From positions 1-64,000 of the forward strand of contig CAIRSA010000427.1 of assembly GCA_903881085.1 (NCBI GenBank): a DNA stretch of 64,000 bases, read 5' to 3'. This DNA is from an uncultured Acidobacteriia bacterium. GTDB taxonomy: Bacteria > Acidobacteriota > Terriglobia > Bryobacterales > Bryobacteraceae. The position numbers were made by a program, and so were the translations under genes. Below are positions 27,283-36,856 of the stretch, in pieces (position 1 is the first letter of the stretch; the number at the start of each line of letters is the position of its first letter). Below the pieces are notes generated by a model that was not told where the DNA came from, did not search any database, and worked only from the letters and a program-made list of their open reading frames with translations.

Positions 27283-28464
27283 TTAAATGAGGGCAGTGCC
27301 ACCGAAATAGGTGGCGTGGACATGCAGCGCATCGTCGAAGAGAATGATGTCGGCTTGCTTGCCCACGGCCAGGCTGCCCAACTCATCGCTGCATCCGGCG
27401 ATCTCCGCCGGTGTGAGCGTTGCCATCCGCACGGCCTGCCACAGCGGACAGCCGGTTAGTTCGATGAACACACGCACCATCTCATTCATCGTGAATACGC
27501 TGGAGGCCAGCGCGGTGCCATCGGGGATGCGTGCTTCTCGATTCCGCACAATTGCCTGCATGCCGTGGCGCGGCCCGAAGGTGTATTCGCCATCGGGCAT
27601 CCCTGCGCCGCGCATCGCATCCGTAATGATGGCCAGCTTTTCATAACCCTTGTTGCGCATTGCCAGACGCAGCATTTCTTTCGAGAGATGCTTGCCATCG
27701 GTGATGAGTTCGGTGGAGAGCCGGTCGTCCAGATAGACCGCTTCCACAATCCCCGCTGTGCGCGGATTTGGCGTGCCGCGCCAGCGATTGTTCATCGCGT
27801 CGGTCATGGCGCAGTAGAGGTGCGTTACGTGGCGGACGCCCCAATCCACGGCCTTGTCGATCTCTTCGGTGATCGCCTCGCTGTGCCCTGCGCTGGCGGT
27901 GACGCCGCTGCGGTGCAGCGCTTCCACCAACTGGCGCGCGCCTGGCAACTCCGGTGCGAGTGTCATGCTGGTGAGGGGGCCGCGCTCCAGAAGCTGTTTC
28001 CATTCCGCTTCGACAGGATTGCGCAGGAATTGCGGCAAGTGGCAGCCGCTTTTGGTGGGCGCAAGATAGGGGCCTTCGATGTGTGCGCCCAGTGCGCGTC
28101 CGGAAGCCTGCTTGCCGGACCTGTATGCGTTGAGCGCATCGAGGCAGGCGAGGATCTCGCCGAGGGGCGCCGTGGCAGTAGTTGGGCAGAGTGCCGTGGT
28201 GCCATGCGACGCATGAAACCGGAACACTCGTTCCACATCTTCGCGCGTGGCGTCCATGAAGTCGCTACCTGCGCCGCCATGAACGTGAATGTCGATAAAA
28301 CCGGGGCTTATGTAGAGGCCACGCGCGTCGATCCGTTCGGCATCGGCAGGCGCCTCGCCGCTGCCAACCCAGACGATGCGGCCGCCGGAAACCGCTACGC
28401 CCGCATCTTCGATAATGCCGCTGTCTGTAACGACGCGGCCGTTGTGGAATACTTGAAACGCCAT
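27283..28464 (-). CDS. nagA: N-acetylglucosamine-6-phosphate deacetylase NagA
   Basis: NagA removes acetate from GlcNAc-6-phosphate in amino-sugar and cell-wall recycling, in the cytoplasm. The 393-residue product has HVH (DIHVHGGAG, about residues 59-67), the metal-binding glutamate in HIEGPYLAP, the histidines in AGHSEA and VTHLYCAM, and the catalytic aspartate in ITDAMRGAG. The usual THLFNAM reads THLYCAM here. It is coded one base after a NUDIX hydrolase on the same strand. No nagB or transporter is in the window. Confidence 0.93.
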   Translation of the reverse strand: MAFQVFHNGRVVTDSGIIEDAGVAVSGGRIVWVGSGEAPADAERIDARGLYISPGFIDIHVHGGAGSDFMDATREDVERVFRFHASHGTTALCPTTATAPLGEILACLDALNAYRSGKQASGRALGAHIEGPYLAPTKSGCHLPQFLRNPVEAEWKQLLERGPLTSMTLAPELPGARQLVEALHRSGVTASAGHSEAITEEIDKAVDWGVRHVTHLYCAMTDAMNNRWRGTPNPRTAGIVEAVYLDDRLSTELITDGKHLSKEMLRLAMRNKGYEKLAIITDAMRGAGMPDGEYTFGPRHGMQAIVRNREARIPDGTALASSVFTMNEMVRVFIELTGCPLWQAVRMATLTPAEIAGCSDELGSLAVGKQADIILFDDALHVHATYFGGTALI

Positions 28465-28465
28465 A

Positions 28466-29008
28466 TTATTCGGGATTCAAAATGATGGCAGCCTTCAGCA
28501 ATAACACGCAACTGGCGGCGTGCGTGATCTCGCCTTTCATCACCATCTCCATTGCCTTGGGAAAAGGAAGTTTTATGCGCTCCAGCACTTCGCCGGGATC
28601 CGGTTTTGCGATGCCTTCTTGCACATCGAGCGCCAGAAAGAGATAGTTGGGCGAGCGGATTACGGTGGTGAATGGGTCCACTGAGCCAAGGTCAAGCCAG
28701 CGCTCCGATTGCAGCCCCGCCTCTTCCAACAGTTCGCGCTTCGCCGCAGCCAGTGGGGCTTCGCCGTCTTCTATCGCGCCACTGATTACCTCAATGGATT
28801 CGCGGCCCGCGGCATACTTGTACTCCTTGACCAGATAGACTTCCTTTTCCTTATTGATTGCAAGAACGGACGAGCCGGAACGCATGGTGACAACGCCGAA
28901 CTTTCCAGACTCTCCTCCCGGACGAACGACGTCGTCCTCGCGCAATTGGATCCAACGATTGGCATAGATCTCCCGGCTATTCAAACGTTGAAATGGATTT
29001 TCACTCAT
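28466..29008 (-). CDS. NUDIX hydrolase (ADP-ribose pyrophosphatase-like)
   Basis: A 180-residue NUDIX enzyme. The NUDIX box is complete: GAIEDGEAPLAAAKRELLEEAGL (quoted here as two parts, GAIEDGEAPLAA and AKRELLEEAGL), at about residues 76-98. The N-terminal part (VTMRSGSSVLAINKEKEVYL) and the layout match ADP-ribose/NDP-sugar pyrophosphatases. It probably cleans up or salvages a nucleoside diphosphate sugar. It is coded directly before nagA, which fits a link to amino-sugar nucleotide turnover (inference). Confidence 0.88.
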   Translation of the reverse strand: MSENPFQRLNSREIYANRWIQLREDDVVRPGGESGKFGVVTMRSGSSVLAINKEKEVYLVKEYKYAAGRESIEVISGAIEDGEAPLAAAKRELLEEAGLQSERWLDLGSVDPFTTVIRSPNYLFLALDVQEGIAKPDPGEVLERIKLPFPKAMEMVMKGEITHAASCVLLLKAAIILNPE

Positions 29009-29012
29009 CTAT

Positions 29013-29777
29013 TCATAGTAGGCGGAAGTTCACCTCAATGGTAGCGGGCATCGGAACAGCCTTGCCGTTACGGGTGCCTGGTTTGAAGCGCCACTTCGAG
29101 ACGGCGTCCATCGCTTTCTCATCGAGGCCCAAACCTACACTTCGAACGACGCGGACCTGCGCTGCTTTGCCACTTGTATCCACCTCGGCCCAGAGCACTA
29201 CAGTGCCCTCGAATCGGGCTTTGCGAGCCTCCTCGGTAAATTCCGGTTCAATTTTGTACAGCAGCTTGGGAGGCGTTGTGACGCCGGTCATCATTGGCGT
29301 TACAGCGATGGGTCCGCTGCCGCCAGGACCGCCTGGGCCGTTGCCGTAGGAGGGTCCATCGCCATCTCCGATGCCTCGGCCATTCGGTCCGCGGCCCAAT
29401 GACGAAGGGCCTGGTTTGCCGAAGGGATCGCCGATCAGTTTGGAGTCGATCTTGGGCAGTGCGATATTCGTGGGCAGGTCAATGGATGCCTCGAGCACGA
29501 GTTTGGGCTCCAGGTTTTGTGGGACGGCTTGCGGCGGTACGAAGGGGCGTGGAACAGGCCGTGGCAGGTTGCCCTGGCTTGCAGGAAGCACGTCTGCTCC
29601 ACCGCCGCCGGGTGCGGCCTGGGAGTTTTGCGTCAACCATTTTAGCGATGGGGCTACAAGGTGGAGTGGTTCTTTGCGGGTTACGTTGGTAATGGGTGTT
29701 TGCACGATGCGCAGGGACAGCAGCATCAGCAGAAGAAGGTGGACAGCGATGGAAATCTGTGCGGATGTCAGGCTCAT
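29013..29777 (-). CDS. TonB-like energy transducer
   Basis: A 254-residue protein with one N-terminal membrane helix (SAQISIAVHLLLLMLLSLRI), a long Pro/Gly-rich periplasmic spacer (about residues 55-160) and a C-terminal TonB domain (about 168-254: LLYKIEPEFTEEARKARFEG, then VSKWRFKPGTRNGKAVPMPA). TonB proteins pass the proton-motive force to outer-membrane receptors. No exbB or exbD is adjacent. The Oar-like receptor at 53177 is one candidate client. It shares strand with the NUDIX gene four bases downstream. Confidence 0.85.
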   Translation of the reverse strand: MSLTSAQISIAVHLLLLMLLSLRIVQTPITNVTRKEPLHLVAPSLKWLTQNSQAAPGGGGADVLPASQGNLPRPVPRPFVPPQAVPQNLEPKLVLEASIDLPTNIALPKIDSKLIGDPFGKPGPSSLGRGPNGRGIGDGDGPSYGNGPGGPGGSGPIAVTPMMTGVTTPPKLLYKIEPEFTEEARKARFEGTVVLWAEVDTSGKAAQVRVVRSVGLGLDEKAMDAVSKWRFKPGTRNGKAVPMPATIEVNFRLL

Positions 29778-29885
29778 GCCTGTTGTGGTGCAGGTGTGCG
29801 GCCATGCGGGAAACTCAATAAAACCAGTATGGAAAAGTGTTGGAGGCGTGAAGTGACGGCAACAGGTGTGAAGTGGACTAGACGG

Positions 29886-30329
29886 CTACTCGCGCCCCAA
29901 GACCACCAGGTTTCCGGGCTCCGCATGGGGGACCGCCTTCAGCGGAATAGACCTGTCGAACGTTACCAGTCTCCCGTGATTACGAATCGCCAGTGCTAAC
30001 AAATAGGCATCAGTAATTTTCTTGTGACCAGCTAGAAGAGTTGGCCGGAAAATTGTTTCATCCAGAAGCGAAATGGAATCCGGCCAGAAGTGGTGATCCG
30101 ATGATGCGCAAAACGACTTCAAGCGGCTGGCTACTTCACCCGGGCTGAGGTGGGGTGCGGGGTATGCAGGATTGCTAAGAATCCGCACACAACCATTAAT
30201 CGTGAGTGGACAAGTCGCCCAACCATATTTACGATTGCGGCCGAACCAGTGGTGTATCGAATCGTGATCATCGTGGTCAGGATCGAAGATTGCTATTAAA
30301 CAATTGACGTCCAAGAGGGCAATGCTCAT
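29886..30329 (-). CDS. VapC-like PIN toxin, possibly impaired
   Basis: A 147-residue PIN protein of the type MSIALLDVNCLIAIFDP with the first Asp in LLDVN. Later acidic residues are present: KKITDAYLLALA and LVTFDRSI. The second acidic position, Glu in the LTENGF motif of the related toxin at 42775, is Ile here (LTINGCVRIL), so metal binding may be weakened. The start overlaps the stop of the antitoxin gene by four bases (ATGA). It is probably an RNase toxin, or a former one. Confidence 0.83.
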   Translation of the reverse strand: MSIALLDVNCLIAIFDPDHDDHDSIHHWFGRNRKYGWATCPLTINGCVRILSNPAYPAPHLSPGEVASRLKSFCASSDHHFWPDSISLLDETIFRPTLLAGHKKITDAYLLALAIRNHGRLVTFDRSIPLKAVPHAEPGNLVVLGRE

Positions 30330-30550
30330 TCTTCGTCTCTTAGCCTGTTTACGAGATTCAAATCGGGTCTCGGTGCGCCTGGGCGGGACTCTAAGAGCAA
30401 TGCCCCATTTCGAATTTTTGGCTGACCACGTGAGGTCAGGGCCAGTCGTGTCAGCTCCGAAATCACAGAGCTCAAACTTACGCCTTTTTGTTGAGCTAAT
30501 GCCTTGGTCGCTGCAAGAAGATCGTCGTCGATTTCAAGTGTTGTCCGCAT
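30326..30550 (-). CDS. Ribbon-helix-helix antitoxin (VapB-like)
   Basis: A 74-residue protein starting MRTTLEIDDDLLAATKALAQ, a standard ribbon-helix-helix domain (about residues 1-42) followed by a toxin-binding tail ending NLVNRLRDEE. It resembles the antitoxin at 43206, which also begins MRTTLDLDD and ends with a similar tail. It precedes the PIN gene with a four-base overlap, the normal antitoxin-toxin order, and should repress its own promoter. Confidence 0.82.
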   Translation of the reverse strand: MRTTLEIDDDLLAATKALAQQKGVSLSSVISELTRLALTSRGQPKIRNGALLLESRPGAPRPDLNLVNRLRDEE

Positions 30551-30559
30551 AAGACCAGT

Positions 30560-30602
30560 CTACCGCATCACGCATCGCGCTAGGTGATGCGTGATGCGGT
30601 AG
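30560..30602 (-). terminator. Hairpin after the RND operon
   Basis: A perfect 17-bp stem, CTACCGCATCACGCATC (30560-30576) with its inverse at 30586-30602, closes a 9-base loop. It begins three bases after the stop codon of the last RND gene. There is no long T-run, but the stability and place point to transcription termination. Just beyond it lies the promoter side of the VapBC pair. Confidence 0.65.
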
Positions 30603-30605
30603 CTT

Positions 30606-33600
30606 CTACGCGTGGACCGGGACCGGCGCCTCTTCTTTTTTCTTGCCCTGGACCCACAGCTGGAAGTTTGCCAGATAGATATAAAAGACCGGCGTCAGAT
30701 ACAGCGTGACCAACTGCGAGAAGAGCAAGCCGCCAACCACGACCAGTCCCAGCGGCTGACGGGCTTCGCCGCCCGCTCCGTATCCGATGGCGATCGGCAC
30801 CGCACCGAGCAAAGCAGCCATGGTAGTCATCATGATGGGGCGGAAGCGGATGAGGCATCCCTGATAGATCGCCTCTTCGGGCGGCATGCCCGCGTGCTCG
30901 GCTTCCAAAGCGAAATCGATCTGCATGATGGCGTTCTTCTTCACAATGCCGATCAACATAATCAAGCCCACGAACGCGTAGATGTTCAAATCCATTTTGA
31001 AAATGTACAGCGTAAGCAGCGCGCCGAAGCCCGCCGAGGGCAGGCCGGAGAGAATGGTCAGGGGATGGATGTAGCTTTCGTACAAAATGCCAAGCACAAT
31101 GTAGACCACCATGATGGCGATGATCAGCAATACCCACAGATTGCCTAGCGAGTTCTCAAAGGCTTTCGCCGCGCCCTGGAAGTTGGTGCTGATAGTAGAG
31201 GGCAATATGCGTTGTGCCGTTTCCTTTACCTGCGAGACCGCCGTGCCGAGCGAGAAGCCAGGCTTTACATCGAAGGAAATCGTAACTGACGGCAATTGTC
31301 CGTAGTGATTTACGGATTGCGGGCCCGTTTCAAAATCTAAGCTTGCCACCGTATCGAGCGGAATCAATTTGCCCAGAGCCGACTTGAAATAGAGCATCGA
31401 GAGCGCCTTCGGGTCCCTTTGAAACTGCGGCATCAATTCGAGCAGCACCTTGTATTCATTGACCGGCGAATAGATGGTAGAGACCCAGCGCGGGCCGTAC
31501 GCATCATACAGGGCGTTCTCAATCTGTGCGGCGTTGACCTGCACGGCAGCGGCGCGGTCACGGTCAATCGAGACGGAAACCTGCGGGCTCTTGATCTGCA
31601 AATCGCTGGTCACATCCTGCAATCCTGGCAATTCCAAGAGAGCATCGAGCAACTTTTCCGAGGAAGTGTACAACTCCTGTTTGTCCGGCGATTGCATAGA
31701 GATCTGGTACAAGCTTTTTGTGACCTGCCCGCCGATGCGGATCGTTGGAGGATTCTGCAGGTACACTTTTATTCCAGGGAAATTCTCGAGCTTCGGACGA
31801 ATCTCCTTCATAATGTCGCCGACCAGTAGTTTGCGCTCGCTACGAGGCTTTAAGTGGATCACCATTTGCCCAAAGTTCGGACCGCCCAGAGTAGTTGCCG
31901 TAGAGCCGCCGATGCTGGAAACGAAAGCGTCGATGTTCTCGTTTTCGTTGAGGGCTTCCGAAACGGCACTTTGATACTTCACCATCTGTTCATAGGATGT
32001 TCCTTGCGCCGCTTCGGTGATGGCGATCATCTGGTCAGTGTCCTGATCGGGAATGAAGCCCTTGGGGATGTCTACAAACATCCACCCTGTAGCTACCAGC
32101 ACGATGACAAAGACAATCATGGTGATGGGACGGTATCGCAACACAAGTTTGAGCGACACGTCATACCAGTGCAGCATGCCTACGAAAAACTTTTCGGTTA
32201 CGCGATAGAACCAGCCATGGGAATGCGGGTCATGCGCGCGCAGGAAGCGGCTGCAAAGCATCGGGGTCAGCGTTACCGACACGACGCCAGAGATCAAAAT
32301 AGCGGCGCAAATCGTGACCGCAAACTCTTTGAACAAGCGGCCCAGAATGCCACCCAGGAACAATACCGGGATGAATACCGCAGCTAGCGAAAGCGTCATC
32401 GATACGATGGTGAAGCTGATTTCCTTCGACCCGATTAACGAAGCGGCCATTGGTTGCTCGCCCATCTCCATATGGCGGACAATGTTTTCCAGCATGACGA
32501 TTGCGTCGTCCACGACGAAGCCGATGGACAGGATGAGCGCCATCATCGACAAGTTGTCGAGACTGTAATCGAGCAGATACATCACTGCGAACGTTCCAAC
32601 AATCGAGAACGGCAGCGCCAGACTGGGGATGACGGTTGCAGAGAAATTGCGCAGGAAGAGGAAGATCACCATCACGATCAGGCCCAGTGTGAGGACCATG
32701 GTGAACTTCACGTCGTCGAACGATTCCTTGATTGTGTCAGACCTGTCGTAGAGCGTCTTCATTTTTACAGACGGCGGCAATTCGGATTGGATCAGCGGCA
32801 GCAGGTCTTTGACGCCTTTGGCCACTTCCATGGTGTTGGTGCCGGGTTGGCGCTGGATTCCCAACACCACGCTCGGTTCGGCGCCTTCACTGGAATAGAG
32901 CCACGATGCGGTGCGCTCATCTTCCACTCCATCTTTGATTTGCCCCAACTCTTCCAGGCGGACAGGCGAGCCCTTGCGATAGCTGACGATCAACGAACGG
33001 TACTGCGCGGCCGTCATCAACTGTCCGCTCGCTTGCAGCGTGAATGCGCGTCTGGGGCCGTTGATGGTTCCCGCCGGTAGGTTGACGTTCCAGGCCTTGA
33101 GTGCGGTTTCCACTTCGTTGATGCCAACCTGCTTGGCTGCCATCTCATGCGGATCGATCTGAATATGTACGGCGTACTTCTGCGCGCCCAGCACCTGTAC
33201 CTGGGCTACGCCGGACACCATGGAAATACGTTGCGCCATGCGCGTCTCGGCGTATTCGTCGAGCGTCCACATGGGCAGTGAGGCGCTGGTCAGCGCGATG
33301 TACAGAATCGGCTGGTCGGCCGGATTCACTTTTGTGAATGTCGGCGGCGTGGGCATGCCTTGAGGTAGCAGTCGCGACGCTTGGGTGATCGCGGCTTGTA
33401 CGTCTACGGCGGCGCCATCCAGGTTGCGGCTCAAGTCGAATTCCAGCGTTACCTGGGTGCTGCCCAGGGAGTTCGATGAAGTCATGGACTGCAAGCCAGA
33501 GATCATCGAGAATTGATTTTCAAGCGGCGTGGCAACAGAGGAGGCCATTGTCTCCGGACTTGCACCGGGTAGAGTTGCCGTCACCAGCAACGTCGGAAAA

Positions 33601-33722
33601 TCCACGTTGGGAAGATCGCTGACGGCCAATCCGCGATATGCCACGGCCCCAAAGAGGGCGATGGCAGCCATCATCAGGCTGGTAGCGATGGGGCGCTGAA
33701 TGAATCCCGCGGAGATGTTCAT
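30606..33722 (-). CDS. RND efflux pump subunit (MdtC/AcrB-type), distal copy
   Basis: A 1038-residue inner-membrane pump that would expel compounds using the proton gradient. The start IQRPIATSLMMAAIALFGAV is the first membrane helix; the proton-relay pair is visible in SIGFVVDDAIVMLENIVRHM (about residues 395-415); later helices include LYESYIHPLTILSGLPSAGF. Twelve membrane helices and two large periplasmic loops are expected. It is third in an operon with an adaptor and another pump, and overlaps the second gene by four bases. Together the two pumps match the MdtB/MdtC type that forms mixed trimers. No TolC gene is in the window. Confidence 0.92.
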   Translation of the reverse strand: MNISAGFIQRPIATSLMMAAIALFGAVAYRGLAVSDLPNVDFPTLLVTATLPGASPETMASSVATPLENQFSMISGLQSMTSSNSLGSTQVTLEFDLSRNLDGAAVDVQAAITQASRLLPQGMPTPPTFTKVNPADQPILYIALTSASLPMWTLDEYAETRMAQRISMVSGVAQVQVLGAQKYAVHIQIDPHEMAAKQVGINEVETALKAWNVNLPAGTINGPRRAFTLQASGQLMTAAQYRSLIVSYRKGSPVRLEELGQIKDGVEDERTASWLYSSEGAEPSVVLGIQRQPGTNTMEVAKGVKDLLPLIQSELPPSVKMKTLYDRSDTIKESFDDVKFTMVLTLGLIVMVIFLFLRNFSATVIPSLALPFSIVGTFAVMYLLDYSLDNLSMMALILSIGFVVDDAIVMLENIVRHMEMGEQPMAASLIGSKEISFTIVSMTLSLAAVFIPVLFLGGILGRLFKEFAVTICAAILISGVVSVTLTPMLCSRFLRAHDPHSHGWFYRVTEKFFVGMLHWYDVSLKLVLRYRPITMIVFVIVLVATGWMFVDIPKGFIPDQDTDQMIAITEAAQGTSYEQMVKYQSAVSEALNENENIDAFVSSIGGSTATTLGGPNFGQMVIHLKPRSERKLLVGDIMKEIRPKLENFPGIKVYLQNPPTIRIGGQVTKSLYQISMQSPDKQELYTSSEKLLDALLELPGLQDVTSDLQIKSPQVSVSIDRDRAAAVQVNAAQIENALYDAYGPRWVSTIYSPVNEYKVLLELMPQFQRDPKALSMLYFKSALGKLIPLDTVASLDFETGPQSVNHYGQLPSVTISFDVKPGFSLGTAVSQVKETAQRILPSTISTNFQGAAKAFENSLGNLWVLLIIAIMVVYIVLGILYESYIHPLTILSGLPSAGFGALLTLYIFKMDLNIYAFVGLIMLIGIVKKNAIMQIDFALEAEHAGMPPEEAIYQGCLIRFRPIMMTTMAALLGAVPIAIGYGAGGEARQPLGLVVVGGLLFSQLVTLYLTPVFYIYLANFQLWVQGKKKEEAPVPVHA

Positions 33723-36700
33723 GCTTCCACGCTCACTAGGGTTTTATGTTTCCTGTCTCTAAAACGATTCAGCAATCCAGCCATATATACGTAAACCACC
33801 GGTGTCAAATAAAGAGTAATCAACTGTGAAACCATCAATCCGCCCACAACCGCAAGCCCCAGCGGTTTGCGCGCCTCGCCGCCCGATCCGTAGCCCATGG
33901 CTATCGGTAGAGCCCCGAGCAAGGCAGCCATGGTTGTCATCATAATCGGCCGGAAACGGGTCATGCAGCCTTCGTAAATTGCGTCGCGCGGGCTGAGCTG
34001 GTGGTTGCGCTCTGCGTCCAAAGCAAAATCGATTTGCATGATCGCATTCTTTTTTACGATGCCTATGAGCATAAGCAGGCCCACAAAGGCATATATACTT
34101 AAATCCACCTTGAAAATGATCAGTGTCAGCAGTGCACCCAGGCCGGCCGAGGGAAGGCCGGAGAGAATCGTCAACGGGTGGATGTAGCTTTCGTACAACA
34201 CTCCGAGAACAATGTAGACCACCAGAATTGCGATCGTGAGCAGCAGTCCCATGTTGCGTAAAGAACTTTGGAATACCTGCGCGGTGCCGGTGAACGATGT
34301 GCGCATGTTCGATGGCAGCGAGTTGGCGGCCAACTGGCTGATCTCTTCCACGGCGTCGCCCAATGCCACTCCTGGCTTTAAGTTGAAGGCTACCGTGACC
34401 GACGGCAGTTGGCCGGAGTGATTGATGGTCTGCGGACCAACATCCTCCACCATTTTTGTTACAGCTGAAAGTGGCACCATCTGGTCACCTGTCGCAGGCT
34501 TTAAGAAGATCTTGGATAGCATGTCGGCATGCTGCTGGTAGGCGGGCAGGACTTCGAGAAGCACTTTGAATTGTGCATTTGCGCCATAGATGGTGGAGAT
34601 CCAACTAGGCCCATAGGCCATGTACAATGCGTTCTCAATCTGGTCCGCACTCAACTGCATGGTCGCCGCTTTGTCACGGTCAATCACAAGATTCAAGCGC
34701 GGCGATTTCATCTGCAAATCGCTGGTTACATCCTGTACAACCGGAAGTTTTGCAACCAACTTCTCGAACTTGGCGGCCTCTTTATACATTTGGTCGATGT
34801 CGGTGCCCTGGATCGTATATTCGTACTGGCTCTTGGACATTCGTCCGCCAACGCGGATAGCGGGGGGCAAGCTCATGAAGACACGCACTCCGGGGAATTG
34901 GCTCAATTTCGGGCGCATTGCCGCAATCACTTCAGCCGAAGAGAGTTTGCGCTGTTTACGAGGCTTCAGTGCGACATAGCAGCGTCCGGTATTTGAAGAG
35001 CCGCCAAACATACCGCCACCGGCGCTGGACATAAAGCTTTCCACGTTTTCGTCATCGCGAACCACGCGGTTAACGCGGTCCTGCAATTCCGACATGCGGT
35101 AGAACGAGGTTCCCTGCGCCATTTCCGTGTTCACGTAAATCTGATCGTTGTCGGTGTCGGGAATGAAGCCCTTGGGCACAATGTTATAGAGATAGGCCGT
35201 AGCCGCAAGTACGCCAAAAAATGTAAAGCTCATTACCATTGGGTGGGCCAAGACTTTTCGTAAGCTCCAGCCGTAGGAGTTGCGCATGGCGTCGAAGAAC
35301 TTTTCGGTTACGCGGTAAAACAGGCTCTGACTTTCCAGGTGCACAGGCTTCAGGAAGCGGCTGCACAACATAGGCGTCAGTGAAATCGATACCATGCCGG
35401 AAATCAGAATTGCGGTGCAAATTGTGACTGCGAACTCGCGGAACAACCGGCCCAGCAACCCGCTCATGAACAGAATGGGAATGAACACCGCAGCGAGTGA
35501 AATGGTCATGGAAAGAATCGTAAAGCCGATTTCTCTGGACCCGTTCAAAGCAGCCTGCATAGGCGTCTCGCCCATCTCCATATGGCGCACAATGTTTTCC
35601 AGCATGACAATCGCGTCGTCAACCACGAAGCCGATGGAGAGGATCAGCGCCATCATGGAAAGGTTGTCCAGACTGTAATTGCACAGCAGCATGACTGCGA
35701 ACGTGCCGAGGATGGAAAACGGCAGAGCCAGACTGGGGATCATGGTTGCGGACATGTTGCGCAGGAAGAGGAAAATTACCAGAATCACAAGCACCAAAGT
35801 GGCCAGCATGGTTACCTGAATGTCCTGGAAAGCATCGCGTATGGGTTTTGCGCGATCGCCGCGGATAGCCATCTGCACGGAAGGCGGCAACTGCGATTGA
35901 ATCGTTGGCAGCAACCTCTTAATGTTGTCGGTCACTTCAATGACATTGCTGCCCGGTTGGCGCATCACCATGAAGTTGATGGCCTTGACGGAAACTTCTT
36001 TGTTGATGAACCACGAAGAGCTGCGGTCGTCCTCTGTTGTGCTGAACACTTTGGCGATCTCTTCCAGTCGCACCGGGATGCCTTTTCGCCATGCCACCAC
36101 CATCGGCTTATAGCTCTCAGCATCCATCAACTGGCCGTCGGCGATGACGTTGAAGGAAGTGTGATTCCCGTACAGGGTACCTGTTGGCATATTCACGTTC
36201 CAACTCTTAACCGCGTTGGCCAGTTCGTTGATGCCGATCTGATGCGAGTTCATTCGGTCCGGATCGGCCTGGATATGGACAGAGAATTTCTGTGCGCCCA
36301 TCACCATTACCTGGGCCACGCCGCTCACCATCGAGATGCGCTGGGCTACCAATGTTTCGGCGTACTCATCCACCTTCCATAACGGCAGAGTATCGGAAGT
36401 GATGCCCATGAATATAACGGGTGAATCGTTGGGGTTCGATTTCCGGAACGACGGCGGCGACGGCATGCCAGGAGGCAGCAACGGCATGGCCGCGCTGATC
36501 GCCGTTTGCACGTCGACCGCAGCGCCGTCCATTTTGCGGGCAAGATCGAATTGCAGGGTGATCGAAGTGCTGCCCAACGAGTTGGACGACACCATCGAAT
36601 CAAGGCCAGCAATACCGCTGAACTGCCGCTCAAGCGGGGTGGCCACTGCCGAGGCCATGGTGGAAGGATCCGCGCCGGGAAGACTGGCCGACACGCTCAA

Positions 36701-36832
36701 CGTTGGATAGTCTACCGTTGGAAGATCGCTCACCGGCAGTGCGCGATATGCGATTATGCCAAACATCGCGATACCGAGCATCAACAGACTAGTCGCAATT
36801 GGCTTGCGAATAAAGAACTCCGACATATTCAT
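33719..36832 (-). CDS. RND efflux pump subunit (MdtB/AcrB-type), proximal copy
   Basis: A 1037-residue paralog of the downstream pump. It begins MNMSEFFIRKPIATSLLMLG and carries the same relay motif SIGFVVDDAIVMLENIVRHM and the same LYESYIHPLTILSGLPSAGL block. Differences lie mainly in the periplasmic loops, where drug-binding residues sit. It is the second gene of the operon, 24 bases after the adaptor gene. Two non-identical pumps with one adaptor are the mark of the MdtABC layout. Confidence 0.92.
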   Translation of the reverse strand: MNMSEFFIRKPIATSLLMLGIAMFGIIAYRALPVSDLPTVDYPTLSVSASLPGADPSTMASAVATPLERQFSGIAGLDSMVSSNSLGSTSITLQFDLARKMDGAAVDVQTAISAAMPLLPPGMPSPPSFRKSNPNDSPVIFMGITSDTLPLWKVDEYAETLVAQRISMVSGVAQVMVMGAQKFSVHIQADPDRMNSHQIGINELANAVKSWNVNMPTGTLYGNHTSFNVIADGQLMDAESYKPMVVAWRKGIPVRLEEIAKVFSTTEDDRSSSWFINKEVSVKAINFMVMRQPGSNVIEVTDNIKRLLPTIQSQLPPSVQMAIRGDRAKPIRDAFQDIQVTMLATLVLVILVIFLFLRNMSATMIPSLALPFSILGTFAVMLLCNYSLDNLSMMALILSIGFVVDDAIVMLENIVRHMEMGETPMQAALNGSREIGFTILSMTISLAAVFIPILFMSGLLGRLFREFAVTICTAILISGMVSISLTPMLCSRFLKPVHLESQSLFYRVTEKFFDAMRNSYGWSLRKVLAHPMVMSFTFFGVLAATAYLYNIVPKGFIPDTDNDQIYVNTEMAQGTSFYRMSELQDRVNRVVRDDENVESFMSSAGGGMFGGSSNTGRCYVALKPRKQRKLSSAEVIAAMRPKLSQFPGVRVFMSLPPAIRVGGRMSKSQYEYTIQGTDIDQMYKEAAKFEKLVAKLPVVQDVTSDLQMKSPRLNLVIDRDKAATMQLSADQIENALYMAYGPSWISTIYGANAQFKVLLEVLPAYQQHADMLSKIFLKPATGDQMVPLSAVTKMVEDVGPQTINHSGQLPSVTVAFNLKPGVALGDAVEEISQLAANSLPSNMRTSFTGTAQVFQSSLRNMGLLLTIAILVVYIVLGVLYESYIHPLTILSGLPSAGLGALLTLIIFKVDLSIYAFVGLLMLIGIVKKNAIMQIDFALDAERNHQLSPRDAIYEGCMTRFRPIMMTTMAALLGALPIAMGYGSGGEARKPLGLAVVGGLMVSQLITLYLTPVVYVYMAGLLNRFRDRKHKTLVSVEA

Positions 36833-36856
36833 GCGGATACCTCTTTCTTGCTTTGA

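Noticed and set aside
27565-28485. 306-codon open frame opposite nagA
   Set aside because: nagA has its catalytic motifs in the other frame; this one has none.
35582-36382. 266-codon His/Asp-rich frame opposite the RND pump
   Set aside because: It is the antisense of a conserved pump and its composition mirrors the codons of that gene.
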